64,000 nt of DNA from positions 1,612,001-1,676,000 of the forward strand of contig NZ_FQWQ01000001.1 in assembly GCF_900129725.1 (NCBI RefSeq), read 5' to 3'. The notes beneath the pieces were generated by a model. The model worked only from the letters and a program-made list of their open reading frames with translations. It had not been told where the DNA came from and did not search any database. Every line of letters begins with the position of its first letter. Position 1 is the stretch's first letter. The translations under genes were made by a program, and so were the position numbers. This DNA is from Chryseolinea serpens (lineage in GTDB: Bacteria; Bacteroidota; Bacteroidia; Cytophagales; Cyclobacteriaceae). This document shows, one piece after another, positions 1-7,577 of the stretch.

Positions 1-1572
1 GGCAGCATTCAGTATGTCTATATTTTTGGTGTCATCGCCTTTCTTGTGCTGAGCATCGCCTGTATCAACTACGTGAACCTGGCCACAGCGCGCGCGGCCG
101 ATCGCGCGAAGGAAGTGGGTATCCGCAAAGTGATCGGGGCCATGCGTAAGCAACTGTTCACCCAGTTCATCGGCGAATCCATCATCATCACGCTGCTGGC
201 CCTCGCAGTGGCGTTCCTCCTCTCACGGTTGGCTTTGCCGGCGTTCGAAACCATCACCGGAAAATCATTCGCCGCTAAACTTTTGTACAGCACGCCGTTT
301 GTGAGCGCGGCCGTGGTCATGGCACTGGTCATCGCTTTTGTGGCGGGAGCTTATCCCGCGTTGGCCATCACATCGTTTAAACCGGTGAGCGTGCTCAAGG
401 GAAATTTTAAAACATCGGGCAAAGGCGTGTGGCTGCGAAAAAGCCTGGTGGTGTTCCAGTTCTGCATTTCCATCATGCTCATCGTGGGCACCATGGTGGT
501 GATCCGCCAACTGGACTATCTGCAAGCGAAAAAGCTGGGTTATCAAAAAGAAAATACCGTCATCCTCCCGCTCGATCACCAGACCGAAAAAGTATTCCCC
601 GCCCTGAAGTCCGAGTTGCTTCGAAGCGGCGTCGTGGCGTCGGTAGCGCGCGCTACGGAATCGCCCATCGCTATCAAGGGCGGCTACTCCATCAACCTGC
701 AACAAGGCAGCACCAACGCGCAAGGCATGATCGTCACGGCCATGGCCATCGACGACGAATTTATCCCCACGCTCGGCGTCACCCTGATCGCCGGCCGCAA
801 CTTCACCGAGGCCGACATGCAAAAAACAAAAGCCGACACCACGGGCAACAGCTACACCTTCATCGTCAACGAATCCACCCTGCACGAACTCTCCCTCGAT
901 ATGGAGAAGGCCGTAGGCACTAAAGTGGGCCTGAACGGACGCAATGGTGAGATCATCGGTGTGGCAAAGGATTTTCACTTCGCACCGCTCCACCAAAAGA
1001 TCTCACCCCTGGTGTTGTTCACCGAAGAAAACCAATACAGCTACATCTTCGCCAAGCTGAAAGGCACCGACACCCCCGCCGCCCTCGCACAAATGAAAAA
1101 GGTCTGCCAAACCCTCACCCCACACCGCCCCTTCGAATACACCTTCCTCGACCAGGACTATGCCGCCCTCTATCAAAACGAACAACGCATGCGCACGCTC
1201 AGCACCACCTTCGCCGGCCTCACCGTAGTGATCGCCTGCCTGGGATTGCTCGGACTGGTCTCATTCTCCGCCGCACAGAAGACAAAAGAGATTGGCATCC
1301 GCAAAGTGTTGGGCGCCACCGCCTCCAGCATCGTGTTGCTGATCACAAGAGATTTCACACGACTGGTGTTGCTCGCGATCGTCGTGGGGATTCCGTTAGC
1401 CTATTGGGTGATGAGCCAATGGCTGAACGACTTTGCCTACAAGACAGACATCGGCATCTGGCCCATCGTCACCTCGGCGGCAATGTGTCTGCTCATCGCC
1501 TATGGCACCGCGGCATTCCAGGCGATCAAGGCCGCGCTTATTAATCCGGCGGATACCTTGCGAAACGAATAG
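1..1572 (+). CDS. FtsX/MacB-type ABC transporter permease, 5' truncated by window
   Basis: The reading frame is open from the first base, so the start lies upstream. The visible part has one FtsX transmembrane block ending in VGIRKVIGAM, a second helix near AAVVMALVIAFVAGAYPAL, a periplasmic MacB-like core, and a C-terminal FtsX block with EIGIRKVLGA and three or four more helices. This is the inner-membrane permease family that is greatly expanded in Cytophagales; partner ATPases are usually elsewhere and none is present here. The exported substrate cannot be told from sequence. A second member of the family lies at 15869-18304. It ends in a TAG just before a palindrome-rich gap. Confidence 0.9.
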   Translation, partial: GSIQYVYIFGVIAFLVLSIACINYVNLATARAADRAKEVGIRKVIGAMRKQLFTQFIGESIIITLLALAVAFLLSRLALPAFETITGKSFAAKLLYSTPFVSAAVVMALVIAFVAGAYPALAITSFKPVSVLKGNFKTSGKGVWLRKSLVVFQFCISIMLIVGTMVVIRQLDYLQAKKLGYQKENTVILPLDHQTEKVFPALKSELLRSGVVASVARATESPIAIKGGYSINLQQGSTNAQGMIVTAMAIDDEFIPTLGVTLIAGRNFTEADMQKTKADTTGNSYTFIVNESTLHELSLDMEKAVGTKVGLNGRNGEIIGVAKDFHFAPLHQKISPLVLFTEENQYSYIFAKLKGTDTPAALAQMKKVCQTLTPHRPFEYTFLDQDYAALYQNEQRMRTLSTTFAGLTVVIACLGLLGLVSFSAAQKTKEIGIRKVLGATASSIVLLITRDFTRLVLLAIVVGIPLAYWVMSQWLNDFAYKTDIGIWPIVTSAAMCLLIAYGTAAFQAIKAALINPADTLRNE

Positions 1573-1620
1573 TCATGAAATTCATGTTGGTGAAGAGCAC
1601 ATAACGGCATCCCCATCGCC

Positions 1621-1645
1621 GTTGTTGGTGTTCTTCACCAACAAC
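1621..1645. repeat. Palindromic repeat, GTTGTTGGTG family, copy 1
   Basis: Arms GTTGTTGGTG (1621-1630) and CACCAACAAC (1636-1645) pair perfectly around the loop TTCTT. The flank before it is CCCCATCGCC, the reverse complement of the GGCGG-type tail seen beside other copies. It lies 49 bases after the permease stop. Confidence 0.85.
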
Positions 1646-1735
1646 CCATTCGGACTCGTGCCGTTGTAATTCAGCAACAAATACATGGACCTCCATTGGG
1701 TCGTGCAGTACACTCCATGATGCTCGCCATCCAAT

Positions 1736-1760
1736 GTTGTTGGTGAAGAACACCAACAAC
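1736..1760. repeat. Palindromic repeat, GTTGTTGGTG family, copy 2 (inverted)
   Basis: Arms GTTGTTGGTG (1736-1745) and CACCAACAAC (1751-1760) pair perfectly around AAGAA, followed by GGCGGGGGG. Its loop is the reverse complement of the loop of copy 1, so the two copies are in opposite orientation about 90 bases apart. Confidence 0.85.
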
Positions 1761-1859
1761 GGCGGGGGGCATTGGCCTGTGCTGGTTCCCCACCAACAAA
1801 ACATCGCGCCGCGCCACCACCTTTCGGTGTCCCCGCCAACATTTTTAATCCCCACACCC

Positions 1860-1884
1860 ATTTGTTGGCGTTCCGCCAACAAAT
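1860..1884. repeat. Palindromic repeat, TTGTTGGCG variant, copy 3
   Basis: Eleven-base arms ATTTGTTGGCG (1860-1870) and CGCCAACAAAT (1874-1884) flank the loop TTC. The substitution GTG to GCG in one arm is matched by CAC to CGC in the other, a compensatory change that argues the hairpin itself is maintained. Confidence 0.8.
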
Positions 1885-2076
1885 CTCTTAATCCTTGCCA
1901 TCCCTCCCCTATGGCCACCGGCACACAACAAACCCCAATGACCACCAAGCATTTACACAACCCCCACCCTCATCGAAGCGCCAACCCAGTTTTAAAAAAA
2001 ATCCCTGCCCTACAATTCATGCCGGTTTCCTTGTGACTTTCCCAAAAGCTTTGCATTATTAACACAATTGTAACGC

Positions 2077-2643
2077 ATGACAGACGCGGAGATACGGCAA
2101 GAATATGCGATCCTGGAGAGGGCCAAGAAAAATCCGAAAGCCTTCGGCGAACTCTATGAGAAATATTTCGACCGCATCTTCCATTTTATCTACCGGCAGA
2201 TGGACGACGAAGACGTTACGGCCGACCTGACTTCACAAACCTTTCTCAGTGTATTAAAGAACCTGGACCGCTACCAGTTCAGGGGTGTGCCCTTCTCGGC
2301 CTGGCTCTATAAGATCGCCAGCAATGAAGTGAACAAATACTATCGCAAACGCAAACACGACAAGGTATTCAGTATTGAAGAGGTGCGGGTGCGCGAACTC
2401 ATCGAGCAAGTGAATGAGGACTGGGATGAGGAGATCGTGATGCGGCTGTTGGAATACCTGGGCAACCTGCCCATCGAAATGCTGGAAGTGTTGCAGCTGC
2501 GTTTTTTTGAGGACAAGGATTTCAAAGAGATCGCCTTCATCCTCGACATCACCGAGAGTGGCGCCAAAATGCGCGCCTACCGTGCGTTGGATAGATTACG
2601 TCAGAATTTTAACTTACGGATCAAGTACGATGGGAAGGAATGA
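2077..2643 (+). CDS. ECF-type RNA polymerase sigma factor
   Basis: A 188-residue sigma-70 family protein. Region 2 lies around residues 20-95 (FGELYEKYFDRIFHFIYRQM, then DLTSQTFLSVLKNLDRY and the WLYKIASNEVNKYYRKRK segment that contacts the -10 DNA). Region 4 lies around residues 120-180, with LQLRFFEDKDFKEIAFIL as the helix-turn-helix. Such proteins direct RNA polymerase to a small regulon in response to a signal relayed by an anti-sigma factor. No FecR follows; instead the stop codon is overlapped by a small membrane protein at 2630 that may hold it at the membrane. No SusC is linked, so this is not the usual nutrient-sensing set. Confidence 0.9.
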   Translation: MTDAEIRQEYAILERAKKNPKAFGELYEKYFDRIFHFIYRQMDDEDVTADLTSQTFLSVLKNLDRYQFRGVPFSAWLYKIASNEVNKYYRKRKHDKVFSIEEVRVRELIEQVNEDWDEEIVMRLLEYLGNLPIEMLEVLQLRFFEDKDFKEIAFILDITESGAKMRAYRALDRLRQNFNLRIKYDGKE

Positions 2644-2902
2644 GATAAGACTTCGGCGGCAAAAACCAAGTTCCGGAAACCTGGCACGGTACCGGAACTA
2701 TGCGAAGCTTATGGCACGCCACGAACGCAACCAACGCTGGCAGCGAACGCTTCGGGCGCTGATCTATGTGGTGATCGTCGTGGTGCTGATGATCCTGATG
2801 ATCTTATTTTTCCTGGTGAAAAACCTGGAGAATATCCAGAAAAATAAAACACAAGAACCGAAAAACGCGGTCGAGGCAAAGATGCCCGACAAGGATGTCT
2901 GA
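2630..2902 (+). CDS. Small single-pass membrane protein, possible sigma-factor partner
   Basis: A 90-residue protein that starts 14 bases inside the 3' end of the sigma gene in another frame, so the two are translationally coupled. Residues 1-45 are strongly basic (RLRRQK, ARHERNQRWQRTL), a single helix follows (ALIYVVIVVVLMILMILFFLV, about residues 45-65), and the tail is charged (KNKTQEPKNAVEAKMPDKDV). The layout, a cytoplasmic basic head and one helix straight after a sigma gene, is that of a minimal anti-sigma or anchor protein. No known domain was recognised and the function is inferred from position only. Confidence 0.7.
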   Translation: MGRNEIRLRRQKPSSGNLARYRNYAKLMARHERNQRWQRTLRALIYVVIVVVLMILMILFFLVKNLENIQKNKTQEPKNAVEAKMPDKDV

Positions 2903-2909
2903 CCAAAGA

Positions 2910-4322
2910 TCAGAAACCAAAATACGTCTTCGCGTTGCTATAGCTGATATCCTTCACCATGCGTCCAACAAGCTGATAGTCGTCCGGCAACTCGCCTTTC
3001 TCCATATCATTGCCCACGAGATTACACAGGATGCGTCGGAAATATTCATGGCGGGGGAACGAGAGGAAACTTCTTGAGTCGGTCACCATGCCCACGAAGC
3101 GCGACAGCAGTCCCATGTTCGAGAGCGTGTTCATCTGACGTTCCATGCCATCCTTCTGATCGAGGAACCACCAGCCCGAGCCGTATTGCATCTTGCCGGC
3201 GACGGTTCCGTCGTTGAAGTTGCCGACCATCGTGGCAAAGAGTTCGTTGTCGGCGGGGTTGAGGTTGTAGACGATGGTCTTGGCCAACTGATTGGTGTTG
3301 TCGAGACCGTCGAAAAAGCGACTCATCATGTGGCCTTGTGGGTATTCGCCCATAGAGTCAAAGCCGGTGTCCGGTCCCAGTTCGCGCAGCAGGCGTGTGT
3401 TATTGTTGCGCATAGCGCCCAGGTGGAATTGTTGCACCCATCCCTTTTTGTGATAGAGACGGCCCAGGTTTAACAACACGGCGCTTTTAAACTGAATGCG
3501 CTCCCGGGCTTCCAAAGTTTTTCCCTGTTGTAATTTTTTGAAAAGTCCCGGTGCTTCACGCTCTGCGTGTTCGTCAAAGAAAAGTTGGTCCAGGCCGTGA
3601 TCGGAAACACGGCATCCGTGTTGGTGGAAAAACTCCAGGCGGTTTTGCAGGGCTTGCAACAATTCATCGAACGAACGGATCGTTGTCCCGGCGGCGGCTC
3701 CCAGTTGTTCAATATAGCTGAGATAGGTTGGGACATTCTCCACGGCAAACGATTTGTCGGGCCGGAAGGTTGGGAACATGCGGAGGCTGGATTGCTGCGC
3801 GGCAAATTTCCGGTGATACTCCAACGTGTCGATGGGGTCATCAGTGGTGCACAACACCTCCACGTTCATCTTCGCCAGCAGTCCCTGCACGGAGAAATCC
3901 TCTTGTTGCAGTTGGGCGTTGCAGGTCTCATAGATCTCCAGGGCCGAAGAAGCATCCAACAGGGTGGTGATGCCAAAGTAGTTCTTCAATTCCAGGTGTG
4001 TCCAATGAAAGAGCGGGTTGCGCAGGGTGTAGGGAACAGTTTCGGCCCACTTCACAAATTTCTCCTGCGGCGAGGCATTGCCGGTGCAGTAGCGTTCGGC
4101 GATGCCGTTGGCGCGCATGCCCCGCCATTTATAGTGATCGCCTTCCAGCCAGATCTCCGTCAGGTTGCTGAAGCGCCGGTTTTCGGCGATGTCCTTGGGC
4201 GAAAGGTGATTGTGGTAGTCGATGATGGGCTGGGTGGCAGCATACTGTTCATAGAGGTGCCGCGCGGCGTCGGTTCCCAGCAGAAAATCATCTCCTAAAA
4301 AAGTCTTCGAGGTCTTTATCAT
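2910..4322 (-). CDS. uxaC: Glucuronate isomerase (uronate isomerase)
   Basis: At 470 residues this has the length of Escherichia coli UxaC. It belongs to the amidohydrolase superfamily; the metal-binding H-x-H of the first barrel strand is YHNHL at residues 36-40 (H37, H39), and downstream blocks [13 protein letters not shown] and [10 protein letters not shown] are typical of the family. It interconverts D-glucuronate and D-fructuronate (also galacturonate and tagaturonate) in the cytoplasm. Its start overlaps the stop of uxuA by four bases, and it is the last gene of a three-gene uronate operon. The facing small membrane-protein gene ends eight bases away, so the two transcripts converge. 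Confidence 0.95.
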   Translation of the reverse strand: MIKTSKTFLGDDFLLGTDAARHLYEQYAATQPIIDYHNHLSPKDIAENRRFSNLTEIWLEGDHYKWRGMRANGIAERYCTGNASPQEKFVKWAETVPYTLRNPLFHWTHLELKNYFGITTLLDASSALEIYETCNAQLQQEDFSVQGLLAKMNVEVLCTTDDPIDTLEYHRKFAAQQSSLRMFPTFRPDKSFAVENVPTYLSYIEQLGAAAGTTIRSFDELLQALQNRLEFFHQHGCRVSDHGLDQLFFDEHAEREAPGLFKKLQQGKTLEARERIQFKSAVLLNLGRLYHKKGWVQQFHLGAMRNNNTRLLRELGPDTGFDSMGEYPQGHMMSRFFDGLDNTNQLAKTIVYNLNPADNELFATMVGNFNDGTVAGKMQYGSGWWFLDQKDGMERQMNTLSNMGLLSRFVGMVTDSRSFLSFPRHEYFRRILCNLVGNDMEKGELPDDYQLVGRMVKDISYSNAKTYFGF

Positions 4323-5515
4323 GGTCTTTCGTTCAGCATGCGTTGAATTCCCGCCTCCAGTCCCCGCAGTTCGGCCAGACCGCGCAAGCGCCCGATGGCG
4401 GAATAGCCGGGGTTTGTTTTTTTCTTCAGATCGTCGAGCATCTGGTGGCCGTGATCGGGTCGGAATGGGATGGGCGTTTCGCGCTGGCTTTGCAGGTGCA
4501 CGAGTGCTTTCATCACGGCATACATGTCGGCGTCGCCCTCCAGGTGATTGGCCTCATAGAAATTGCCTTCGGCGTCGCGGGTGGTGTTGCGCAGGTGCAC
4601 AAAGTTGATCCGGTCGCCCAACCGTTGCACCATGCCCGGCAGATCATTGTCCGGCCTAACTCCAAAGGAGCCCGTACAAAAACAAAGACCGTTGTTGGGC
4701 GATTGATAGGCGTCCAACAATTGGCGCGCATCTTTCTCGGTGCTCACCACGCGCGGCAACCCGAAGATCGGGAACGGCGGATCATCGGGGTGGATGGCCA
4801 GCTTCACATTTTGCTGCTCTGCCACGGGCGCGACGGCGGCAATGAATTCATATAAATGTTTGCGCAGCACCGCATCGTCGATGGTAGCATATTCATCGAG
4901 GGCTGCCTGGAATTCATCGAGCGTGTAGCCTTCTTCGGCGCCGGGCAAACCGGCGAGTATATTTTTTTGAAGCGCCACCAATTCGGTTTGCCAGGCGCTC
5001 TCCATGTATGCCTCGGCCTTTTTTATTTTGTCTGTGGTGTAGCCCTCTTGCGCCCCGGCGCGCTTCAATACAAACATATCGAACGCGGCAAAGGCCGTGG
5101 CGTCAAAGCGAAGGGCTTTGGAGCCGTCGGGTAATTCATAGCCGAGGTCGGTGCGGGTCCAGTCCAGCACGGGCATAAAGTTATAGCACACGGTGCGCAC
5201 GTTGCAGGTGGCCAGGTTGCGGATGCTTTGCTTGTAGCATTCGACAAAGCGCTGGTAGCCGGCTTTCTGTTTCTTGATATCCTCGTGCACGGGGACGCTT
5301 TCCACGACCGACCACACCAGGCCTGCCGCTTCGATCTCCAGCTTGCGCTTATAAATTTCTTCAATGGGCCACGCTTCTCCGTTGGGAATGTGGTGGAGGG
5401 CCGTCACGATGCCGGTGGCGCCCGCTTGGCGGATGTCGCTGAGGCTCACGGGGTCGTTCGGGCCAAACCATCGCCAGGTCTGTTCGAGGGAGCGCGTATG
5501 GGTTCCTGCTTTCAA
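4319..5515 (-). CDS. uxuA: Mannonate dehydratase
   Basis: A 398-residue protein, close to the 394 of E. coli UxuA. The N-terminal [23 protein letters not shown], the block [18 protein letters not shown], the LCFCTGSFG strand with the metal-ligand cysteine, NFVHLRNT and the C-terminal RPDHGHQML are hallmarks of this xylose-isomerase-like TIM barrel. It removes water from D-mannonate to give 2-keto-3-deoxy-D-gluconate using Mn or Fe. It lies between the mannonate-forming reductase (32 bases upstream) and uxaC, which overlaps it by four bases. No KDG kinase or aldolase is in the window. Confidence 0.96.
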   Translation of the reverse strand: MKAGTHTRSLEQTWRWFGPNDPVSLSDIRQAGATGIVTALHHIPNGEAWPIEEIYKRKLEIEAAGLVWSVVESVPVHEDIKKQKAGYQRFVECYKQSIRNLATCNVRTVCYNFMPVLDWTRTDLGYELPDGSKALRFDATAFAAFDMFVLKRAGAQEGYTTDKIKKAEAYMESAWQTELVALQKNILAGLPGAEEGYTLDEFQAALDEYATIDDAVLRKHLYEFIAAVAPVAEQQNVKLAIHPDDPPFPIFGLPRVVSTEKDARQLLDAYQSPNNGLCFCTGSFGVRPDNDLPGMVQRLGDRINFVHLRNTTRDAEGNFYEANHLEGDADMYAVMKALVHLQSQRETPIPFRPDHGHQMLDDLKKKTNPGYSAIGRLRGLAELRGLEAGIQRMLNERP

Positions 5516-5546
5516 TGGATTGCTACGTTTAGGACGTTAAAAAAAA

Positions 5547-6362
5547 TTATACGCCACAGAAAACACTGAAGCCGCCGTCTACCGCCACCGTTACGCCGGT
5601 CACGAATTTGGACGCATCGGAACACAGCCAGATGAGTGTGCCGACAAGCTCTTCGGGTTGGCCAAAGCGCGCAAACGGTGTTTGCTTTATGGCAGCCTCG
5701 CCCCGGGCAGTATAGGAGCCGTCGGGGTTGGTGAGCAGGTTCCGGTTTTGTTCGGTCAGAAAAAAGCCAGGGGCAATGGCATTCACCCGGATGCCTTCCC
5801 CAAATTTCTTGGCCATTTCGATGGCCAGCCAGTGTGTAAAGTTATCGACCGCCGCCTTGGCAGCAGAGTAGCCCACCACCCGCGTAATGGGTTTCAGGGA
5901 TGCCATGGAGGCAATGTTGATGATGACGCCTTGTTTGCGCTTGGCCATCACGTCGGCAAAGATCTGGGTGGGCAGCACGGTGCCGTCCAGGTTCAGGGCC
6001 ACGACCTGTTGGAAGGCTTCCATTTTCAGATCGAAGAATGTCTGGTCGGGTGCGATCACGGCGCCGGCCATATTTCCGCCGGCCGAGTTCACCAGGATGT
6101 CGATGGTGCCATAGGTGGAAAGGATGGTTTCTTTTGCCGCGCGCAGTTGGTCGGCGTTCAGCACGTCGGCTTCCACGAAGATGGCTTCGTGTCCTTTGTC
6201 GCGGATGGCTTTCACTACGTCGTCGCCGGCTTGTTTGCGGCGGCCGAGCACCACGGTGCGGGTGCCTGCGTCGGCAAGTCCTTTGGCCATGGCGGCGCCT
6301 AACACACCGGTGCCACCTGTGACGACCGCGGTTTTTCCTTTCAAATCAAAAAGTCCTGTCAT
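5547..6362 (-). CDS. SDR-family D-mannonate oxidoreductase (fructuronate reductase)
   Basis: A 271-residue short-chain dehydrogenase. The nucleotide-binding TGGTGVLG is at residues 15-22, the NSAGG strand at 92-96, the catalytic serine near 152 and the YxxxK pair at Y165 and K169. Position in an operon with uxuA and uxaC supports reduction of D-fructuronate to D-mannonate, the step done by the unrelated long-chain enzyme UxuB in enterobacteria; several Bacteroidota use an SDR instead. It is the first gene of the operon, with a leader of over 100 bases that contains two GTATAC hexamers. A gluconate-5-dehydrogenase-like activity is the main alternative. Confidence 0.88.
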   Translation of the reverse strand: MTGLFDLKGKTAVVTGGTGVLGAAMAKGLADAGTRTVVLGRRKQAGDDVVKAIRDKGHEAIFVEADVLNADQLRAAKETILSTYGTIDILVNSAGGNMAGAVIAPDQTFFDLKMEAFQQVVALNLDGTVLPTQIFADVMAKRKQGVIINIASMASLKPITRVVGYSAAKAAVDNFTHWLAIEMAKKFGEGIRVNAIAPGFFLTEQNRNLLTNPDGSYTARGEAAIKQTPFARFGQPEELVGTLIWLCSDASKFVTGVTVAVDGGFSVFCGV

Positions 6363-6419
6363 ATGTTTTGTTCAGATATCAGATATAAGACGTTTGTCGG
6401 GGGTCCTTTCCCTGTAAAG

Positions 6420-6433
6420 GTATACAAGTATAC
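6420..6433. promoter_or_regulatory. Paired GTATAC hexamers upstream of the uronate operon
   Basis: Two palindromic hexamers, GTATAC at 6420-6425 and 6428-6433, are separated by AA about 58 bases before the first gene of the uronate operon. GntR-family regulators of uronate and gluconate genes often bind TTGTATAC-type palindromes, so this could be their operator. No GntR gene is in the window and the assignment rests on the motif alone. Confidence 0.35.
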
Positions 6434-6491
6434 TGCTCACAAACGCGGGTGTTACACTGTTGGCTAAATTTCCGGAAAAGCTGCCAGGGCT

Positions 6492-6728
6492 TCATAGCAA
6501 ATTCTCATTCCGGAAACGATCGGTTAATTTTTCCAGGGCCCTGTCGGCATCGAACGGTTCTCCGGAGGGGGTCCGACGATGCAGGTCGGGCTTCATTTTC
6601 TTCATTTCGGTTTTCAATTCGGGATATCGTTTCACCAGGTGACGAAGTTCTTCCAAATCGCTTTCACTGGCCTCTTCCTTCAGGCAGCGGGCGATCAAAG
6701 ACCAATCTCTCGTGGTGAGTCCTTCCAT
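6492..6728 (-). CDS. Short FecR N-terminal-like protein (possible anti-sigma remnant)
   Basis: A 78-residue protein directly after the sigma factor at 6802. Its start resembles the N-terminal helical domain of FecR anti-sigma factors (TTRDWSLIARCLKEEASESDLEELRHLVKRYPE), where W, the LIARxL run and EEAS are typical. After about 50 residues the usual transmembrane helix, FecR domain and DUF4974 are missing: the frame stops and no FecR-like sequence follows in any frame before 6400. It is either a decayed FecR or a free-standing sigma-binding domain. Gene order (sigma then FecR) supports the relation. Confidence 0.6.
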   Translation of the reverse strand: MEGLTTRDWSLIARCLKEEASESDLEELRHLVKRYPELKTEMKKMKPDLHRRTPSGEPFDADRALEKLTDRFRNENLL

Positions 6729-6801
6729 GGTGATACTACTCCAATGAAAAGACGAATTTGCGAGAGCTTACCCTGAATTACAATGGGGGGTGATATGATT
6801 T

Positions 6802-7461
6802 TTACAGGGGCGGCAAGGCGCTGCGCAAGTGTTTCAACGCCCGTCCCATCTGTGTTTCCACCGTTTTCACGCTGAGGTTGAGGAGCGCGGCAATTTCCCT
6901 GTACTTCAACCCTTCCTCCCGGCTGAGGGCAAAAATAAGGCGGCATTGCTTGGGGAGCCTTGCCATGGATTGCTCCAGGGTGGTGTTCAGCTCTTCATAT
7001 ACCAACATATCCTGGCTGTCGGCCATGCCGGCGGGTACGTTGGTGGCTTCTTCCAGGTCACACCAGGTGGTATTCCTGATTTTACGTAAGTGGTCATAGC
7101 CTCTGTTGCGCACCGAGGCAAAAAGATACGCTTTGGGCGAGGCAATGATGAGGCGGCTCCGGTTTTTCCAAATGTTATAAAACACATCGCTCACCAGCTC
7201 TTCGGCCACTTCGCGTGCTTTCACAAACTTCATACAGAATTGGCAGAGCGGAGCATACATCTTTTTGAACAGGAGTTGGAAAGCGGGGTAATCGTTGTGT
7301 TGCACGATTCGGTCCATCAAGATTTCCATTTCCTGGTCTTTGGCAACTATAGAAATTCCCGGGAATTCGGTGTGCTTCCCGTGGGATTTCAAAGCGACCA
7401 GACTAGCGGGGGGTAAAGGTTGAATCATAGCGGAATCGTTTGATACCACCAATTTTGGCAT
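6802..7461 (-). CDS. RNA polymerase sigma-70 factor, Bacteroidota ECF expansion family
   Basis: A 219-residue ECF sigma factor. Region 2 (FQLLFKKMYAPLCQFCMKFVKAREVAEELVSDVFYNIWKNRSRL) and region 4 (LPKQCRLIFALSREEGLKYREIAALLNLSVKTVETQMGRALKHLR) are complete. The first 44 residues are unusually long and proline-rich for the family, so translation may really begin at 7329 or 7317 (MEILMD). It is divergent from the LacI-family gene at 7578 and followed by a truncated FecR-like protein. SusCD-linked sigma factors normally sit beside a full FecR; this one does not, so its target is unclear. Confidence 0.88.
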   Translation of the reverse strand: MPKLVVSNDSAMIQPLPPASLVALKSHGKHTEFPGISIVAKDQEMEILMDRIVQHNDYPAFQLLFKKMYAPLCQFCMKFVKAREVAEELVSDVFYNIWKNRSRLIIASPKAYLFASVRNRGYDHLRKIRNTTWCDLEEATNVPAGMADSQDMLVYEELNTTLEQSMARLPKQCRLIFALSREEGLKYREIAALLNLSVKTVETQMGRALKHLRSALPPL

Positions 7462-7506
7462 TTTTTCTATGAATCAAGAGGCTTCGGACTGATTTTTTAT
7501 AGATAT

Positions 7507-7542
7507 TTTTTCGAGACCGTTCCCGGGAACGGTCTCGAAAAA
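7507..7542. promoter_or_regulatory. 36-bp perfect palindrome, probable operator of the LacI-type regulator
   Basis: Bases 7507-7542 form an uninterrupted perfect palindrome centred on CCCGGG, with half-site TTCGAGACCGTTCCC. It lies directly upstream of a TAnnTTTG -7 box for the LacI-family gene and therefore covers the -33 region. LacI-family proteins bind palindromes with a central CG, usually of 14-20 bases, so the inner part fits an autoregulatory operator. The extra length is unusual. It lies between two divergent genes and could act on both. Confidence 0.7.
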
Positions 7543-7545
7543 TTC

Positions 7546-7553
7546 TATATTTG
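7546..7553 (+). promoter_or_regulatory. Bacteroidota -7 box of the LacI-family gene
   Basis: TATATTTG matches TAnnTTTG exactly and ends 24 bases before the ATG at 7578. The -33 position falls inside the 36-bp palindrome and has no good TTTG, as expected for a repressible or activator-dependent promoter. Confidence 0.55.
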
Positions 7554-7577
7554 TTAAGGCTTCATCCCTAGTTTTCC

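Larger units (their letters stand above)
1573..2076. repeat. Intergenic region with several GTTGTTGGTG palindromes
   Basis: This 504-base gap holds no convincing gene. It contains at least three near-perfect hairpins and further half-copies of the motif TTGTTGGTG/CACCAACAA, with G-rich or C-rich flanks (GGCGG next to CACCAACAAC). The individual hairpins are listed separately. Short open frames across it are low-complexity products of the repeats. The last 60 bases should hold the promoter of the sigma factor at 2077, but no clear -33/-7 pair was found. Confidence 0.75.

Noticed and set aside
1541-1960. 139-residue minus-strand frame in the repeat-rich gap
   Set aside because: It runs through the GTTGTTGGTG palindromes and has no conserved protein character; the sequence is better explained as repeats.
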